From Beverwykella pulmonaria (lineage: Eukaryota > Ascomycota > Dothideomycetes > Pleosporales > Melanommataceae), in the NCBI GenBank assembly GCA_001599595.1, contig BCHH01000002.1:3052628-3116627 (forward strand): a stretch of DNA of 64,000 nt, written 5' to 3'. A program made the translations under genes and the position numbers. Position 1 is the first letter of the stretch; each line of letters opens with the position of its first letter. This document shows positions 1 through 10,865 of the stretch, in pieces. A model generated the notes under the pieces. That model made no database searches. It saw nothing but the letters and a program-made list of their open reading frames with translations, and was not told the DNA's origin.

Positions 1-698
1 ATCGGCGCATTGATTGGAGATTCGTGGAGAAAACTTGTGCGCCTAATATTACTACATATACTTCTAGTTAGTACTCTGCACATTTAGCGACATAAACGGT
101 AGATATTTAGTTACTTTATATGTGGACTGGAATGCGGGATTTAAATGTCTTTCCAGTGCTCCTGTCTCCGGTGGATGAAGTTCATGACTCGTACGTAACC
201 GAGTAAACGAAAATCCGGACAGTTGGGCCAATCAGGAACAAGGAATTATGCCTTCGAATTCAACTACGAAGTCCTTGTTATGGTTAGAATTGTAAAACCA
301 AGATAATGGAAAACAAACACTACAGCACTGTACAGATCGATCTGCGTTCTTCCCTGCAAGATTATCCTTCCGCATACGAAAACTTCACCTTATAACATCT
401 AAACTGTCGAGGACTTCTACTTGCTCTAGTATTGGAGGATGAACCTGATGCACATATTCGTTAGTAGAGTAGAAGAGGCATCCGAAGAAAGTGAAAGAAG
501 AGGCCTACCCGGTCGGCGATACGTCCTATATTAGAGCCCAAGCTTTGCAGTGAGCAATTCAAGAACATGCGGAAATGATAAAGAGCGCCTTGTGGTTCCG
601 TTATTTCTCGTGCTGTTACCACGCGGAGAGATTCGCGACGTTGCCTCTTTGCAGGTGGTTGTGAAACATCTATAGGCATCTTAGTATAGTGCACCTAT
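1..698. other. intergenic, nothing recognised
   Basis: AT-rich sequence downstream of the caspase-fold gene (its stop is at 699). Short ORFs on both strands show no recognisable domain. I see no tRNA, repeat or promoter that I can support. Confidence 0.5.
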
Positions 699-2020
699 TC
701 ACACAGTTTGATACTTGCCTTGGGAGTGATCTATTAAATCGTTGCGTGCGTATGTTGATGGAGTTGAGAACGACTTTCGTTTCCCTCCCGTGCTTGGTCT
801 TCTCCAAAGTCCAATGGCCTTCGAAATAGTCCCCAGATCAGAAGAAATGCCGAGCAATGTGATATGTTTCGCAAAAGACTCGTCATTGTTGACCAGACGA
901 CTAAGCTGCTTCGCCAAATATTTGGCATCGTCTAGGTCCACTTTACGGTAAAAATCGAAGCGTAGGTCAATGTATTCATGAAGAGGATGGCGGTGCACAC
1001 TCTTCGCAATAGCTTCTGGCTCGGGTCCACTCTCCACAGGCGCTATCCAAACACCATCTGTGAACTCGTCTCGGCGTTGAAGCTCCGGGACCTGCGATTC
1101 GGGGAGGTGCTCGTACTTTTTGATCTTTTCGAGCAGATCAATCGATCGGAAAGGGGCGACAGTTCGGAGTTCTTTAAGTGACCACATCAAAGCACTGGTG
1201 AAAGAGCTCTTTCCCGGACGTAGTGTGCGTCCCCTCATGCCACATGCAGCGATGAAGTCAAAATTGGGCTTAGGGGCACGGACTTTATGACCGCCAAATC
1301 CTGCCGCATCGCAGCAGTCAAAGATCACGAGGACATCAGCGACCGAGCCGGTAATGTTATTCTCAGCACCGGACCAGGCGATACGGTTTCGAACTTTTTG
1401 TCTTTCGGTCTGCAGGCTCGTTGTTCTATGGCTTGTGAGTCGAGCTCTGAATTGAAGGTGCGATTAGGGTTACATACGCTTGCCAATGGACGCTATTATT
1501 TTCATAAACGCCATGACCAGCATAGTAGATTATTAAGAGCGTGTCTTCGGCGTCATGATCATGCATGAAAGCCGATAGATGAAGGTTAAGCTCGCGCGTT
1601 GGCTTCTGGTTGCCTAATGTTTTCCAGGTAACTTTGAATCCGTACAGATCCATAAATACCGACCTCAATTGCTCAACCTATAGTTCTTAGCAATTTTGAT
1701 GCTTTAAAAGCATATGCAGGAACTTGATTTCTTACCTCAGATTTAACATGCAGATCGTCTATACTATCCTCCCAAGAGAGCAAAAGGACATGTCCTTGGT
1801 CATGCCTCACAGGCATATTATTCATGTTCTCATCGAAGGCTTTCTGAAAAAGTTGGCGTTTCTCAACAAGCACCTCAGGCGAAGCAGGAGTCATGACAAG
1901 GTCCTCATTTTGAGTGCCCAAGTTTGCTCCAGCATCATCTTTATTCGTAACCGATGTCTCAAGCTTCAATGTGTTGACCGGTGAAGCTACGGTTACAGTG
2001 GTGTGAGGTGTAGGTGCCAT
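699..2020 (-). CDS. caspase-fold (metacaspase-like) peptidase
   Basis: Predicted cysteine peptidase of the caspase/metacaspase clan. Model on the minus strand: exons 2020-1736, 1677-1478 and 1425-699, joined in frame by GTAAGA..TATAG (58 bp) and GTATGT..ATAG (52 bp) introns, giving 403 aa. The catalytic dyad is visible: His150 in YYAGHG and Cys200 in FDCCDAAG, each preceded by a hydrophobic strand (DTLLII, DVLVIF). Residues 1-60 are polar and probably disordered. There is no recognisable effector, NACHT or repeat domain, so this is a short caspase-only protein. The start at 2020 is the first ATG in frame; a TTG further upstream is open but unlikely. Family members take part in fungal stress responses and programmed cell death. 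Substrate specificity (Arg/Lys as in metacaspases or otherwise) cannot be read here. It is divergent from the small gene starting at 2627. Confidence 0.85.
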
Positions 2021-2626
2021 TGGACTAAAACAAAATGAAGCATGCAAATTTTTTTCGCCAGCCTTGTAAGTTGGTCGTTTCTGGGGCCATGATTGGGGGC
2101 CAGCTCATATATGGTTTTCCTGTCCCTCCAAGGTTAAGCATTCGACACTGGAATTTCGCAAGAGTTGTACAGCCACATAGTCGGCTTCATTCGCATGAAA
2201 TGTGGAAAGAAATACACTCACGTAAAGATGTTCGGTATGTCAGCGGTTGCGCAGGTGCCTGGATTCCTGAAAGGTGATATGTGTGCCTCCCCGCAGACAA
2301 GGCTAGCAAATGAGAAGCTGCGAGGCTGGTCACTCCATATCGAATTGTCCGCCTTCTTGCAGCCTTCTTTTCCTCCACCAATCCAAGGCTTCGAATAGTC
2401 TCTGCGCCACTTCTCATAATTTGATGGTGGTGTTTGCAAGTCTGCAGGCTGACTCTTGGAGAGCCGCATGGGCTGCCTTGTTCCCTCAGCCGTGTATATA
2501 GTCCCCCATGTGACGGCCTATAGTCGTATCAGGCATTCATCAAGGCTCTCATTTACGCCCTTCCTGCAGCTCGCAGAATCCACTGAGATCTTTTAGTTCG
2601 ACTATTCCGGACGCGATCAACCAAAG
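2021..2626. other. divergent promoter region
   Basis: About 600 bp between the caspase-fold gene (-) and the small SH3-like gene (+), so it should hold both promoters. I found no clear TATA box or repeat. ORFs here are short and unconvincing. Confidence 0.4.
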
Positions 2627-3095
2627 ATGACTGCCGAAAAGTCTGACACACAAGGCAATTATGACCCCGTGCCCAAAGCAAGCGAAGAAAGTAAAGCAGT
2701 AAGCGAAAAGGCTCTGAAGTGTATGACCAATCAGCTGAGGATCTTCTGTAGGAAAAAGAAGCGAGTGACACCCCTGAATGGAGATCTCCAAGCGCCCATA
2801 TTGGAGCAAGTAGAGACCCAGTTCCGGTGAGCGCTTTTGACATGTTGGCTACACATTCCTTTATCATTTGTTGACCGGTCTGCAGCAGTGGCCCCAAAAG
2901 TTCTTCGCAGGCAATGTAGTATGGGTACGCAGAGATGGCGATGGATGGGTTGAAGCTATAGTCATGAGCGTTCACCCATCTGGAAGTAGTTGGGGATACC
3001 GTCTCAAAGACAAAAAGGGAAATATGTTGTGGCCTGATCGTCCGACTTTATTTAGACAGGATGAGCTATTCCACGATGATGAAAGCGGCGATTGA
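2627..3095 (+). CDS. small protein with SH3/Tudor-like C-terminal domain
   Basis: Two coding stretches. The first, from the ATG at 2627, is polar and lysine-rich. The second, from about 2884 to the stop at 3095, begins QQWPQKFF and contains VVWVRRDGDGWVEA, then a YRLKDKKG strand and a terminal DELFHDDES segment, typical of a small SH3-, Agenet- or Tudor-like barrel. The 3' splice site is probably the AG at 2882-2883. The best in-frame donor is GTAAGC at 2699 (phase 0), with GTAGAG at 2810 as alternative; the visible GTGAGC at 2827 does not keep the frame. The protein would be roughly 95-130 aa. No catalytic residues are visible and the function is unknown. It lies between a caspase-fold gene and a DUF6594-type gene. 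Confidence 0.5.
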
Positions 3096-3295
3096 GTTGC
3101 CACGGCTGAAGAAAGAAAGTGATGCGATGCGGTGCGATGCAGCGCGGGGCCTGCAAGGGCAGGGTCCGATACACAAGGCTAGCGCGCTGAGGCGATGTGA
3201 TAGGTATAAAAGGAGGAAGGATGTTCGCGGGCCTAGAAAATTGCTAAAGTAGTTTAACTCATGAAATTTTCCTTTTTCGTCAGCAAAGAAGCATC

Positions 3296-4583
3296 ATGCA
3301 AAATGTTGAGAGCACGATGGAGAAGGGCGAAGCGGGATCTTTGAAGGGAGACATCTCTCCAACCCCGACGTCTCCAACTCTGTGTAACAGCATCGATGTT
3401 ACAAAGAACACAAAAAGTCCTCCACCTCATAAATATCGGCATAGTACGTATGATATGCACCTCCACAAAATTTGCATCTAAATCAATCATAGGATTCGTC
3501 ATCCCCCGATGGACTTGGTCCTGGTGGGTCAGTCTTGCTCGTCGAAGAACCCGGAGGAAGAGATACCAAACCCCAATTGTCACGAGCAGGCTAAACGACT
3601 ATCCCAAAGGCTATCCAAATGTAGCTGCTTTTCTCGACAGTGACGAAGGGTTTACCATCTACCGTCGGTTTGGATATCTTCAATCGAGAATCTTGCTTGA
3701 AAAGCAAGAGGATCTCCGCTGTGCTGAAATGAAACTGGCTCGGATGGAGAAGAATATGATTAAAGACAATGAGGATCGCATGTGCTTTCGCGACATTCGG
3801 GGACCGGACGCAGAGAAACACAAACAGCTCCTTGCAGATATTGAGACGAAATTCTGCTCATACTGTAAGTGCCATTATTTTGGTTGGTAAACATTCATTC
3901 TAAATTTTACGGTCAGCAAATGTCCTCACGGCAGCGCAACAATTGATGGCATTTGGGAAACCCGGTGAAGCGGACTGCGAAAGCGTTGGACGATACCTTT
4001 GGAATCGCAAAGCTTTGAATGAGGAAGAAGCTTCTTGGGTCCACCATAGGGACGACTTGATCACCCTTCGTGCAGGTCGAGAGCATGCTTGGCTTGATGG
4101 TATAGTTGAAAGTCTGCTTAAGATCTGTCACTGCAATTTAATTGACATGACATTCCGTTCGAAGGTATATAACCCTTACAATTTGATTATCGGTAACTAA
4201 AACATGCAAAGGAGACACGGAAAAAGACTGAAATCGACTCGGACAACATGCCCGCGAGACCGCCGAAGGACGTGAACAAGTATGAGTTATACTACACACC
4301 ATCGCGTATTTCCAAGCTCACCAACGGCATACTAACGGTCATTATTCTCCTTCTCCTTATTATTCCTATATATATCCTCTATCACATTGTTCACGACATT
4401 GGTACAGGAAGGGCTTACATAGCTTGTATTGGTACGCTGCTCATTTTCACTCTCGCTTTCTCTGCTGTCCTGTCTCTATTTACAAAGGCTCGAAGACATG
4501 AGATACTTGCTGCTGCCGCTGCGTACTGCGCTGTTCTTGTTGTCTTTCTAGGTAATGTTGGGCCGACTAATATGGGGTTTTGA
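3296..4583 (+). CDS. DUF6594-type fungal membrane protein
   Basis: Four exons: 3296-3443, 3493-3864, 3917-4164 and 4212-4583 (introns of 47-52 bp with GT..AG), 379 aa. The N-terminal part has the family hallmarks: GYPNVAAFLDSDEGF, then IYRRFGYLQSRILLEKQEDL, a charged helical stretch, and later a WVHHRDDLITL segment. The C-terminal 110 residues hold three hydrophobic helices (around TVIILLLLIIPIYIL, LLIFTLAFSAVL and ILAAAAAYCAVLVVFLG). The family is widespread and often expanded in Pezizomycotina and has no assigned function. The first 80 residues are uncertain: an alternative frame just before the domain also reads well, so exon 1 or the 3443/3493 junction could be wrong. From exon 2 onward the model is firm. 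Confidence 0.75.
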
Positions 4584-5640
4584 GCTGTCATATTATTATT
4601 TTCCTACAAAAATTAGCGTTGCTGTATTCCCCAGTCTTCTCTCAGCTTCCTCTTTCATTTTATCACTTCAATTTGTCTGGAGGACTATATATCGAAAACG
4701 TAAATATGCTATCTCTTCAGGTCACACGCAAGTTTCGGTTGTAGAAAATGTTCATGTGGGAATTCAAATTAACTTGATCCCTCTTGCTTCCCGTTGCAAC
4801 CAGCCTTCTAGAAAACATTTTAACACGAATAAAGTGGCCAACCCTTTTCACTCTTGATGAAATTCAGATGTCGCACATAACTCAAGAGGAAGCACAGGGA
4901 TAGCAGAGCTGCATAGCGCTTTATCAAAGTCCACTCACGCAACAGTAGAACCAAGCGTTTAAGACGGATACGCTGTAATGGACCATCGGAGGATGAAAAA
5001 GTCGTTGTTTGAAGCAATGATCTCTGAAAATCTGCTAGACTTAGGCGCTTCAAAGGCTGTTTATACTCACGCACTTGCTGCAATGATAATTGTTGACTTT
5101 CTTCGTCAGTGGGAGCTAAAGACATATTTTCAGAAAAGTGCTGAAAATGAGAGTCTCTCCGAGGTCCTTTTTTGCCAACAGAGAACCTCTCAAGCAGCAA
5201 TTAAATAGAGGTCGTCGATTAATAATATCTTGCAATGGGCTCATCTAGCCATCTCACTTCAAAGGCGCGCCGTCCACCACTCCACTCGATGGTTGCATTG
5301 TAAGCTTTCTTCAGCTCTCGCTTTCACACCCGGAATCTTTTCGTTTCCTACACATGTGAAAACCATATTTACAGCCAATCAATATTCCATTGGGTCAATA
5401 ATCAAATTAGCGTCATTAATTTGGCATCCTCTGAAAATGTTGAGATGCCAGAGCCATCGGAACTGTTTAGTGCATGAGTACCACTTGCTTAAGGAGTTAG
5501 CTAGCTATTTCTAAACAGAACTAAATAGCGACACCACGTGAAAATCATAAGGGACGAAAGAAATAGAGTACTACAAGCACCTGCATAGCTATAGTCTGGG
5601 TCTATAAGCATCTGAATAACACTTCTTCTGCATCTCAAAG
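4584..5640. other. intergenic, nothing recognised
   Basis: AT-rich, short ORFs only (longest about 126 codons on the minus strand, without domain or splice support). It ends at the target-site duplication of the solo LTR. Confidence 0.4.
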
Positions 5641-5830
5641 TGTCGGCTAGTGGGTCACATGATGAGACACCTTGATGTTTGCTCATGTGACTCACCTCTA
5701 TGTTTGCGATTGTGTATCTTGGCAGGCTCCTAACGTGCCTGGTAAGACTATAGATATCTCTTCGGTAGCTCTTCTGTAGAATCAATATCAATTATCATCT
5801 TTTCTCCGTCTATTTCGTCACATCACGACA
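5641..5830. mobile_element. solo LTR, copy 1
   Basis: A 190-bp unit starting TGTCGGCT and ending CACGACA, so the ends form the perfect inverted repeat TGTCG/CGACA. It is flanked by a perfect 5-bp target duplication, CAAAG at 5636-5640 and at 5831-5835. It aligns along its whole length with 22613-22799 (about 13 mismatches and one 3-bp gap by eye). No internal retrotransposon domain lies beside it, so this is the scar left by LTR-LTR recombination. An internal inverted repeat (TCACATGA..TCATGTGA) is present. The superfamily (copia or gypsy) cannot be told without an internal region. Confidence 0.88.
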
Positions 5831-6458
5831 CAAAGTAAGCGAGGCGACATGGGTTAACGCCACATTCACTAAAAGGAAATAGACTCTACAAGATAGATCG
5901 CCCGCATTCACAGAGGAGGCTGAAACCCTTTCTGTCCTCCAACTGATCATCAGATGATGAAAGGAGGCTAATGAACAATAGAACTGTATTTGGCTTAATG
6001 AGGTTCAAGAAGTCGCTGATTGTCTGAGAGTGTACAATTCGCCTGTCAAAGCAGAGAAAATGCAAAGCACAGTAGGTTTGTAGTCAATTTAATAGATCTG
6101 ATAATATATTCTTCACTTAGTGTCGGAGGTTCCAGCGTCGGGGGACCGGTTTAGTCGAATTGGGTTGATCTTGACTTTGATTTCTCCGCGTTGCTTTAAA
6201 ATTATAATTATGCTTGTTGGTATTGTTGCAACAGCGGTGATACACTGCTGCAACAACTGCTGTTGTCAATTACAAACTGTGGGTTTGACGCTAGCTCAGC
6301 GTCTAAACCCCCACAGCCCTATAAAGCTACAACTCTAGATAGACTGCGAAAGGACGACAAAAAATTATAACTGAATATCCTACACCCGATATAGCCACCA
6401 GACTCTCCTAGACTGTTGGCCCGTATCACGTAGAATCAGTGACCCCGCTTCAACGATG
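5831..6458. other. intergenic, nothing firm
   Basis: No convincing gene. An ORF at 6120-6338 is open but shows no domain. The stretch 6230-6265 is rich in short CTGCTG/CAACA repeats. Confidence 0.35.
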
Positions 6459-6580
6459 GATACACGATTGTGATCGTGATCCCCCCAAACCGATACACGA
6501 TTGTGATCGTGATCACCCCCGAAACGGATACACGGTCGTGACCGTGATCCAGAAGTCGATACACGGTCGTGACCGTGATC
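6459..6580. repeat. four hairpin units, spacing 31-35 bp
   Basis: Four copies of a roughly 23-bp unit GATACACG..CGTGATC. Each contains a perfect 6-bp stem with a 4-base loop: CACGAT-TGTG-ATCGTG at 6463-6478 and 6496-6511, and CACGGT-CGTG-ACCGTG at 6531-6546 and 6562-6577. The first pair and second pair differ by the same three transitions, two of which change both stem arms symmetrically, so pairing is kept. It could be a protein-binding palindrome array or part of a mobile-element end. No ORF in the region is convincing. Confidence 0.8.
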
Positions 6581-7671
6581 GCAAAACCCCTTCCGCCAAC
6601 CCCCCCGCAGCAACCAGTTCCTTCCAGTTACTGCCCCGGGAATCTTCAGCTCACGCTCAGCAACACCATTACGGTTGACTGTAGGTTGAGCAGGTTCGTG
6701 TCCATTTCACCTTACCGCTCCGACCTACCGCAGTAGGCCGAGTAGCCGGTATACCGACAATGCTCTTTCTGCACTTTTCCAACTGTGCCGTGTTTATTAT
6801 TAAAATGCAATAGGATTTTTTGGCCTCGAAATGATACCACTTCATTTGCGTTTTCGAGATATTGCTTAGGAAACTAGCCAAAAGCCGGTACACATTATTA
6901 GGACGCTAATTAGTGAGTTATAGAATAGAGTTATAGGAAGTATATTTGTTGGTTAAGCGATACTACGAATTTAGTACTCCCAATGGCCGGTTCCCTCAGT
7001 AAACGGTGTTGGCTTCCTTTCCGTCCTGTTAGGACACTACTCGTGCTTCGTAAGTCTTTTCTTGTTGGAACAACACCTTACTTGTCGGGTTTTAATACAC
7101 TTGTAATCCCTTCTCTCCCCATTCAACTCATCTCTCATCCTTCGAACCTATCATCTCAAAAACAAACCAAAACTGCCAATCATCCTCATCCAAGCCAATG
7201 CCGCCATTTCTCTTTCCAAAAATGCTCTATCCTTCCACCAATCACCGCCCTTGAAATATCACCCCCTAACCCACAATAGGCAAGACGCCGTCATCCAAAA
7301 TCAAAGCTTTTCTGCATTGCGCTCCATCGCAGACGGCCAATCTGCGGCTTAGTCGCAATGGCGAAAGCTTATTCGCACACTTTATCTGCACCCCTGCGAG
7401 CTGAACCCGTGGGTGTAGGATTTGGGGCCTGGACTGGAGAGATTTTGAAGGAATGAGAGAGGGGGATGTGACGCCATCGGGGGCTGTGGGACGGACGGGA
7501 AGTGTGGTGTTGAGGGATATATTGGTGGGGTTTCTCCTATCCGTCTTCATTAGTTCTGAGTACACAGATAGTTGCTCTGCATTTTGCGCAATAGTCTACA
7601 GAAAACCCCGTTTCACTCTCAACTTGTTTCATTAAAGCAATTGAACTTCATCAATTCAGCTCGCCATCTCA
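6581..7671. other. intergenic, possible leader of the PQ-rich gene
   Basis: From about 7080 to 7250 the plus strand is pyrimidine-rich with CTCATCTCTC-type tracts, as in fungal 5' leaders. No start codon in frame with the PQ-rich ORF downstream could be found. ORFs on both strands lack domains. Confidence 0.35.
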
Positions 7672-8236
7672 TCTAGCCTACTACGGCAACAGCGGCCCGC
7701 CGCAAAACCCACCCTACAACCCCAACGCGCCCTTCCAACAACAGCAACAGCCCTCATACAACCAAGGTCCTCCACAAAGCCAAGATCAATACAACCAAGT
7801 TCCGTACGACCAAAACGCACCCTACCAACATCAACAATCCAAATCCCAATCCCACAACCCAACCCTTCCCTACCAACCACCACCCCAAGGCTACGGGCCC
7901 CCACCTCACGCTCCCCCACCCCAAACAGATATCTCCCATGCACCAGAAGGCGAACACAGCCTCTTCAGAAGCCTCAGTGGATCCAAAGATAAGTCCAAAG
8001 AGAAAGAAAGTGGTGGCATGGCGGGAAAAGCGATAGGATTTTTGGGGAAGGTGATTGAGAAGAAGATGAAAGGGAAGAAGGAGAAGAAAAAAGAGGGTGG
8101 ACACGGGGGTGGCAATGGTGGAGGACATGGTGGTGGGCATAAGAAGGCACATGGAGGGGGGCATGGGGGTGGGCATGAGGAGGGTGGCGATGAAGAGGAA
8201 GAAGAAGAGGAGAGTGAGAGAGGAGGAGGACGATGA
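7672..8236 (+). CDS. PQ-rich / Gly-His-rich low-complexity protein, 5' end unresolved
   Basis: One open frame reads from about 7672 (AYYGNSGPPQNPPY) to the TGA at 8236, roughly 187 codons. The N-terminal part is rich in Pro, Gln, Tyr and Asn (NQGPPQSQDQYNQ), followed by a Lys/Ser linker, a short helix with FLGKVIEKKMKGKK, then GGHGGG repeats and an acidic EEEEEE tail. Such proteins are disordered. The first ATG in frame is only at 8018, well inside the open frame, so an upstream exon is probably spliced to the CTAG at about 7675 or the TTCAG at about 7659, or the gene has lost its 5' end. Biased codon composition and the conserved frame support coding. Function is unknown. Confidence 0.5.
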
Positions 8237-8515
8237 GTAGGGGCGTCGGTGATACTATGTGTTTGAGAGTGTAAAGTGTTTCTGGAGAGATTCAAAGAGT
8301 CTGGGCAGAAATGGAGCAATTTAAATGTTCATGAAGTATACATGAGAGTATATCAAGAGAATTTTGTCGTTGACGTTAAGCACTTCTAAGCAGGGAATCT
8401 TTTCAATCCTCGAAGGGGAAATGTATTTACAGCTCTGCTCTCACAAGGAGGAGCCAGAAACCCTCAGAGCGTGCGACAAAGAAATTGGCCTCTAGAAATG
8501 TACATCTCAAAAACA

Positions 8516-8979
8516 TTAATAACCACCCCTCCTAATCTCTAACAGCTCAGTATACGCCCTCTGCTGATCCTCCCTCACCGCGTCACGATCCCTCCTCCTC
8601 CATCTCTGGATTCTCTGCGCACGGATCGAAAGTACATGTTGCGGTAGTGCCATTTCACCTCCTCTATCTGCCAGTGGAGGTCAGCAAGATCCTATTGGAT
8701 AATGCATTGTCTGTGGCGCAGGTACACACCTCTCTGGCCAAATGCATTATAGCATCTGCGTAACTGTGGCCAGGCTAGACCAACCAAGCAGCAGATAAAC
8801 GTGGCGCAAACACCCAGGAGGGCCAAGATGGCTTCTTTTGACCAACTAGACGAGGATGGGGCAGGGATATTGTTCAGTTGGCGTCGATGGATCGTGATTG
8901 GCTGAAATGCCAACGCGTGGGCATGTGAAGCGAAGAAGGCAACATGGAACAAGAAGAGTGGCAGTGCAAAGGTGTGCAT
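8516..8979 (-). CDS. small secreted or single-pass membrane protein
   Basis: Two exons on the minus strand, 8979-8730 and 8667-8516, joined across a 62-bp GTGTGT..GCAG intron, giving 133 aa. The N-terminus MHTFALPLFLFHVAFFASH is a good signal peptide (cleavage probably near AHALA). After a short extracellular stretch ending in PAPSSSSWSK comes a transmembrane helix (ILALLGVCATFICCLVGLAW, about residues 49-68), then a basic cytosolic tail containing QRIQRWRRRDRD. This suggests a type I membrane topology. Without the splice, the frame closes soon after the helix; the second exon in a different frame reads cleanly to a TAA, which supports the join. I do not recognise the family. Confidence 0.6.
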
Positions 8980-10298
8980 GGCGATGACGGTAATCACGTG
9001 CGTTGATGGTCGAGTTGCCTGTGAGGTAAGGAGTGGGAACTTGGCTGAAGACTTCCTCAATTCGTGAGGCTCTGCTGCCGCGGTTCGCAGTGTCGGGAAG
9101 CAGGCAGCGGGAAGGCAAATATAAGAAATAGCGCCACAACTGGGGATGAGGAGATTGGCCAGCCTCTGGGAGGAATTCAACATGGGCGGTGAGGGCGCAC
9201 GGAGAAAACCAATCATAGACAGCGTACGACAGCTAAGCCACCTCTATCGTTATATACGAAATAACGCCTTGCACAGCAATACATAGCGCAGACGCTATAT
9301 CAATGTTATCGTGTTCGTAGTGGAGATTCAAGAGCGAAAAAGACTAAATCACGCATTCGCCAGCCCACCAAGGACTTCTTATGAGCTCTGCAGAACGTTT
9401 CATCTATGACGTTCGCCATACCTTACATTCCTCGTCGTACTTCAAATATTCTCACTTTGCTCTGTGCCAAAAAAATATGGGAGAATTGCAAACTGTTCTT
9501 GAAGGTCAATGCAGTTGAGATAATCGAACATCCAAACCATTAGGTTATTCAGTGTTGCATTCGACAAAACAAGGGTGAAGGGGGTACGAAAAGTAAAAGA
9601 GACCATTGGACGAAGAAATATCAAGAAACAACGAAGCTGCAATGCACGTAGACTAGACAAGTTGAACTAAAGATTGTAATGAAAAATTCAAAGACTCGAC
9701 TCTATAGAGCAGGGTTGCGGAACGGCAGTGAATATCGACCGATACTAACAAGTGGATTTCAATGGCAACCGTTTCAGCGGAACCAGAGCGCCGACACTCG
9801 AGCATTGGGAAACGACTCACAGGGCAATCCGACGGCCCTTGTGATTACTGCTGAATACGACGGTCGTGCATAATCTCGCGCCGTCATGTGACTCGTAGGC
9901 GAGAAATCTCTGCATAAGGGCGTGAGTTTTTTTGGGCAGCAAAGGAAGTTTGGGGCAGAAACTCTAGGAACTATGGAGAGAGATCAATTGAGTCGGAGAG
10001 ATTCAACCAATTACTTGGCAGTGGACAGATTGCATTCGTGTAAGCTTGAATGGCTACCGCTTCCCCGTGCCGGGAAGCTGCATATGCATCTTTCTAGAAA
10101 TCGAAGACAAGCCACCGACGCCGAATTTGACAAGGAAAAGGAAAACAGCAAGTTCTATACCCTTCCGATTTTTGTGGTCCTGCCGTTATGCATTACGATG
10201 AAAAGGAAAATCATCCATCAAGGCAGGAAATCTTTGTAAGGGACTGTTAACTAAATGCCGCCTCTTGACTCCGAATGAGAACGCCCAAAAGTCCGAGT
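8980..10298. other. intergenic, nothing recognised
   Basis: About 1.3 kb between two minus-strand genes. Short ORFs (for example 9922-10239 plus) have no domain or splice support. No repeat or RNA gene seen. Confidence 0.4.
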
Positions 10299-10865
10299 CT
10301 ACCGGTGCATAGTACACCGATCGAGGGCGTCGAGCAACTCCGGTCTATCCGCCAATGCCTGTCGTGCTTGTGTATATGTCATCCACTGCCGCGACCGCTT
10401 GTGCATCTCGGGCCACTGGGTCTCTTGCTTCTCGACGGTCGCCTCGAAGAAGTGGTATGAAGCCTTCGGCGCCTGGGTAGTGAGCTGATCGGGTCTTCTC
10501 CGCTCCGGGATGAGGCCGAGGTCGTAGGAGATTTTGCAAGTTATGCCGGCTTCTTCCCAGGCCTCGCGTTTGGCAGCGTCCTGAGCAGTTGCTTCGTCCG
10601 TCTCCCATCCGCCTTTAGGGAGGACCCAGCCACCGCGCTTGGTCGACTGGATCAGGAGAACGTAGTACTTGTCGGTAGAAAGGGGCACGATGCCGGCAAC
10701 TAGTCGCTCGCCCTGGGGACCGTAGCCTGGACAGAGGAGTTAGTATTCTGAAGATGCAGACGTGCCAATTTTTGGTAGTAACTTGGTAACTGGCCCGTAG
10801 GGAATGAAGGGGTAGGTCTCGTGGGCTGACTTACGCTGGTTGTCTCGGCCGGTGCGGGATGCCAT
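10299..10865 (-). CDS. DDP1: diphosphoinositol polyphosphate phosphohydrolase (Nudix, Ddp1/Aps1 type)
   Basis: Two exons, 10865-10835 and 10726-10299, with a 108-bp GTAAGT..CCAG intron, 152 aa. The Nudix box is complete: GGWETDEATAQDAAKREAWE followed by EAGI, which fits G-x5-E-x7-REUXEE-x-G-U and holds the Mg2+-binding glutamates. The preceding VLPKGGW and the N-terminal RLVAGIVPL are typical of the Ddp1/Aps1/DIPP group, whose members hydrolyse diphosphoinositol polyphosphates and also Ap5A/Ap6A and polyphosphate. Length matches the family. No targeting signal is seen, so it is probably cytosolic or nuclear. It is divergent from ATE1, sharing about 1.25 kb of upstream sequence. Assignment to the group is firm; the preferred substrate is inferred from the family. 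Confidence 0.9.

Noticed and set aside
6669..6893. Minus ORF of 74 codons
   Set aside because: No domain, no splice partner, next to hairpin repeats; left unannotated.
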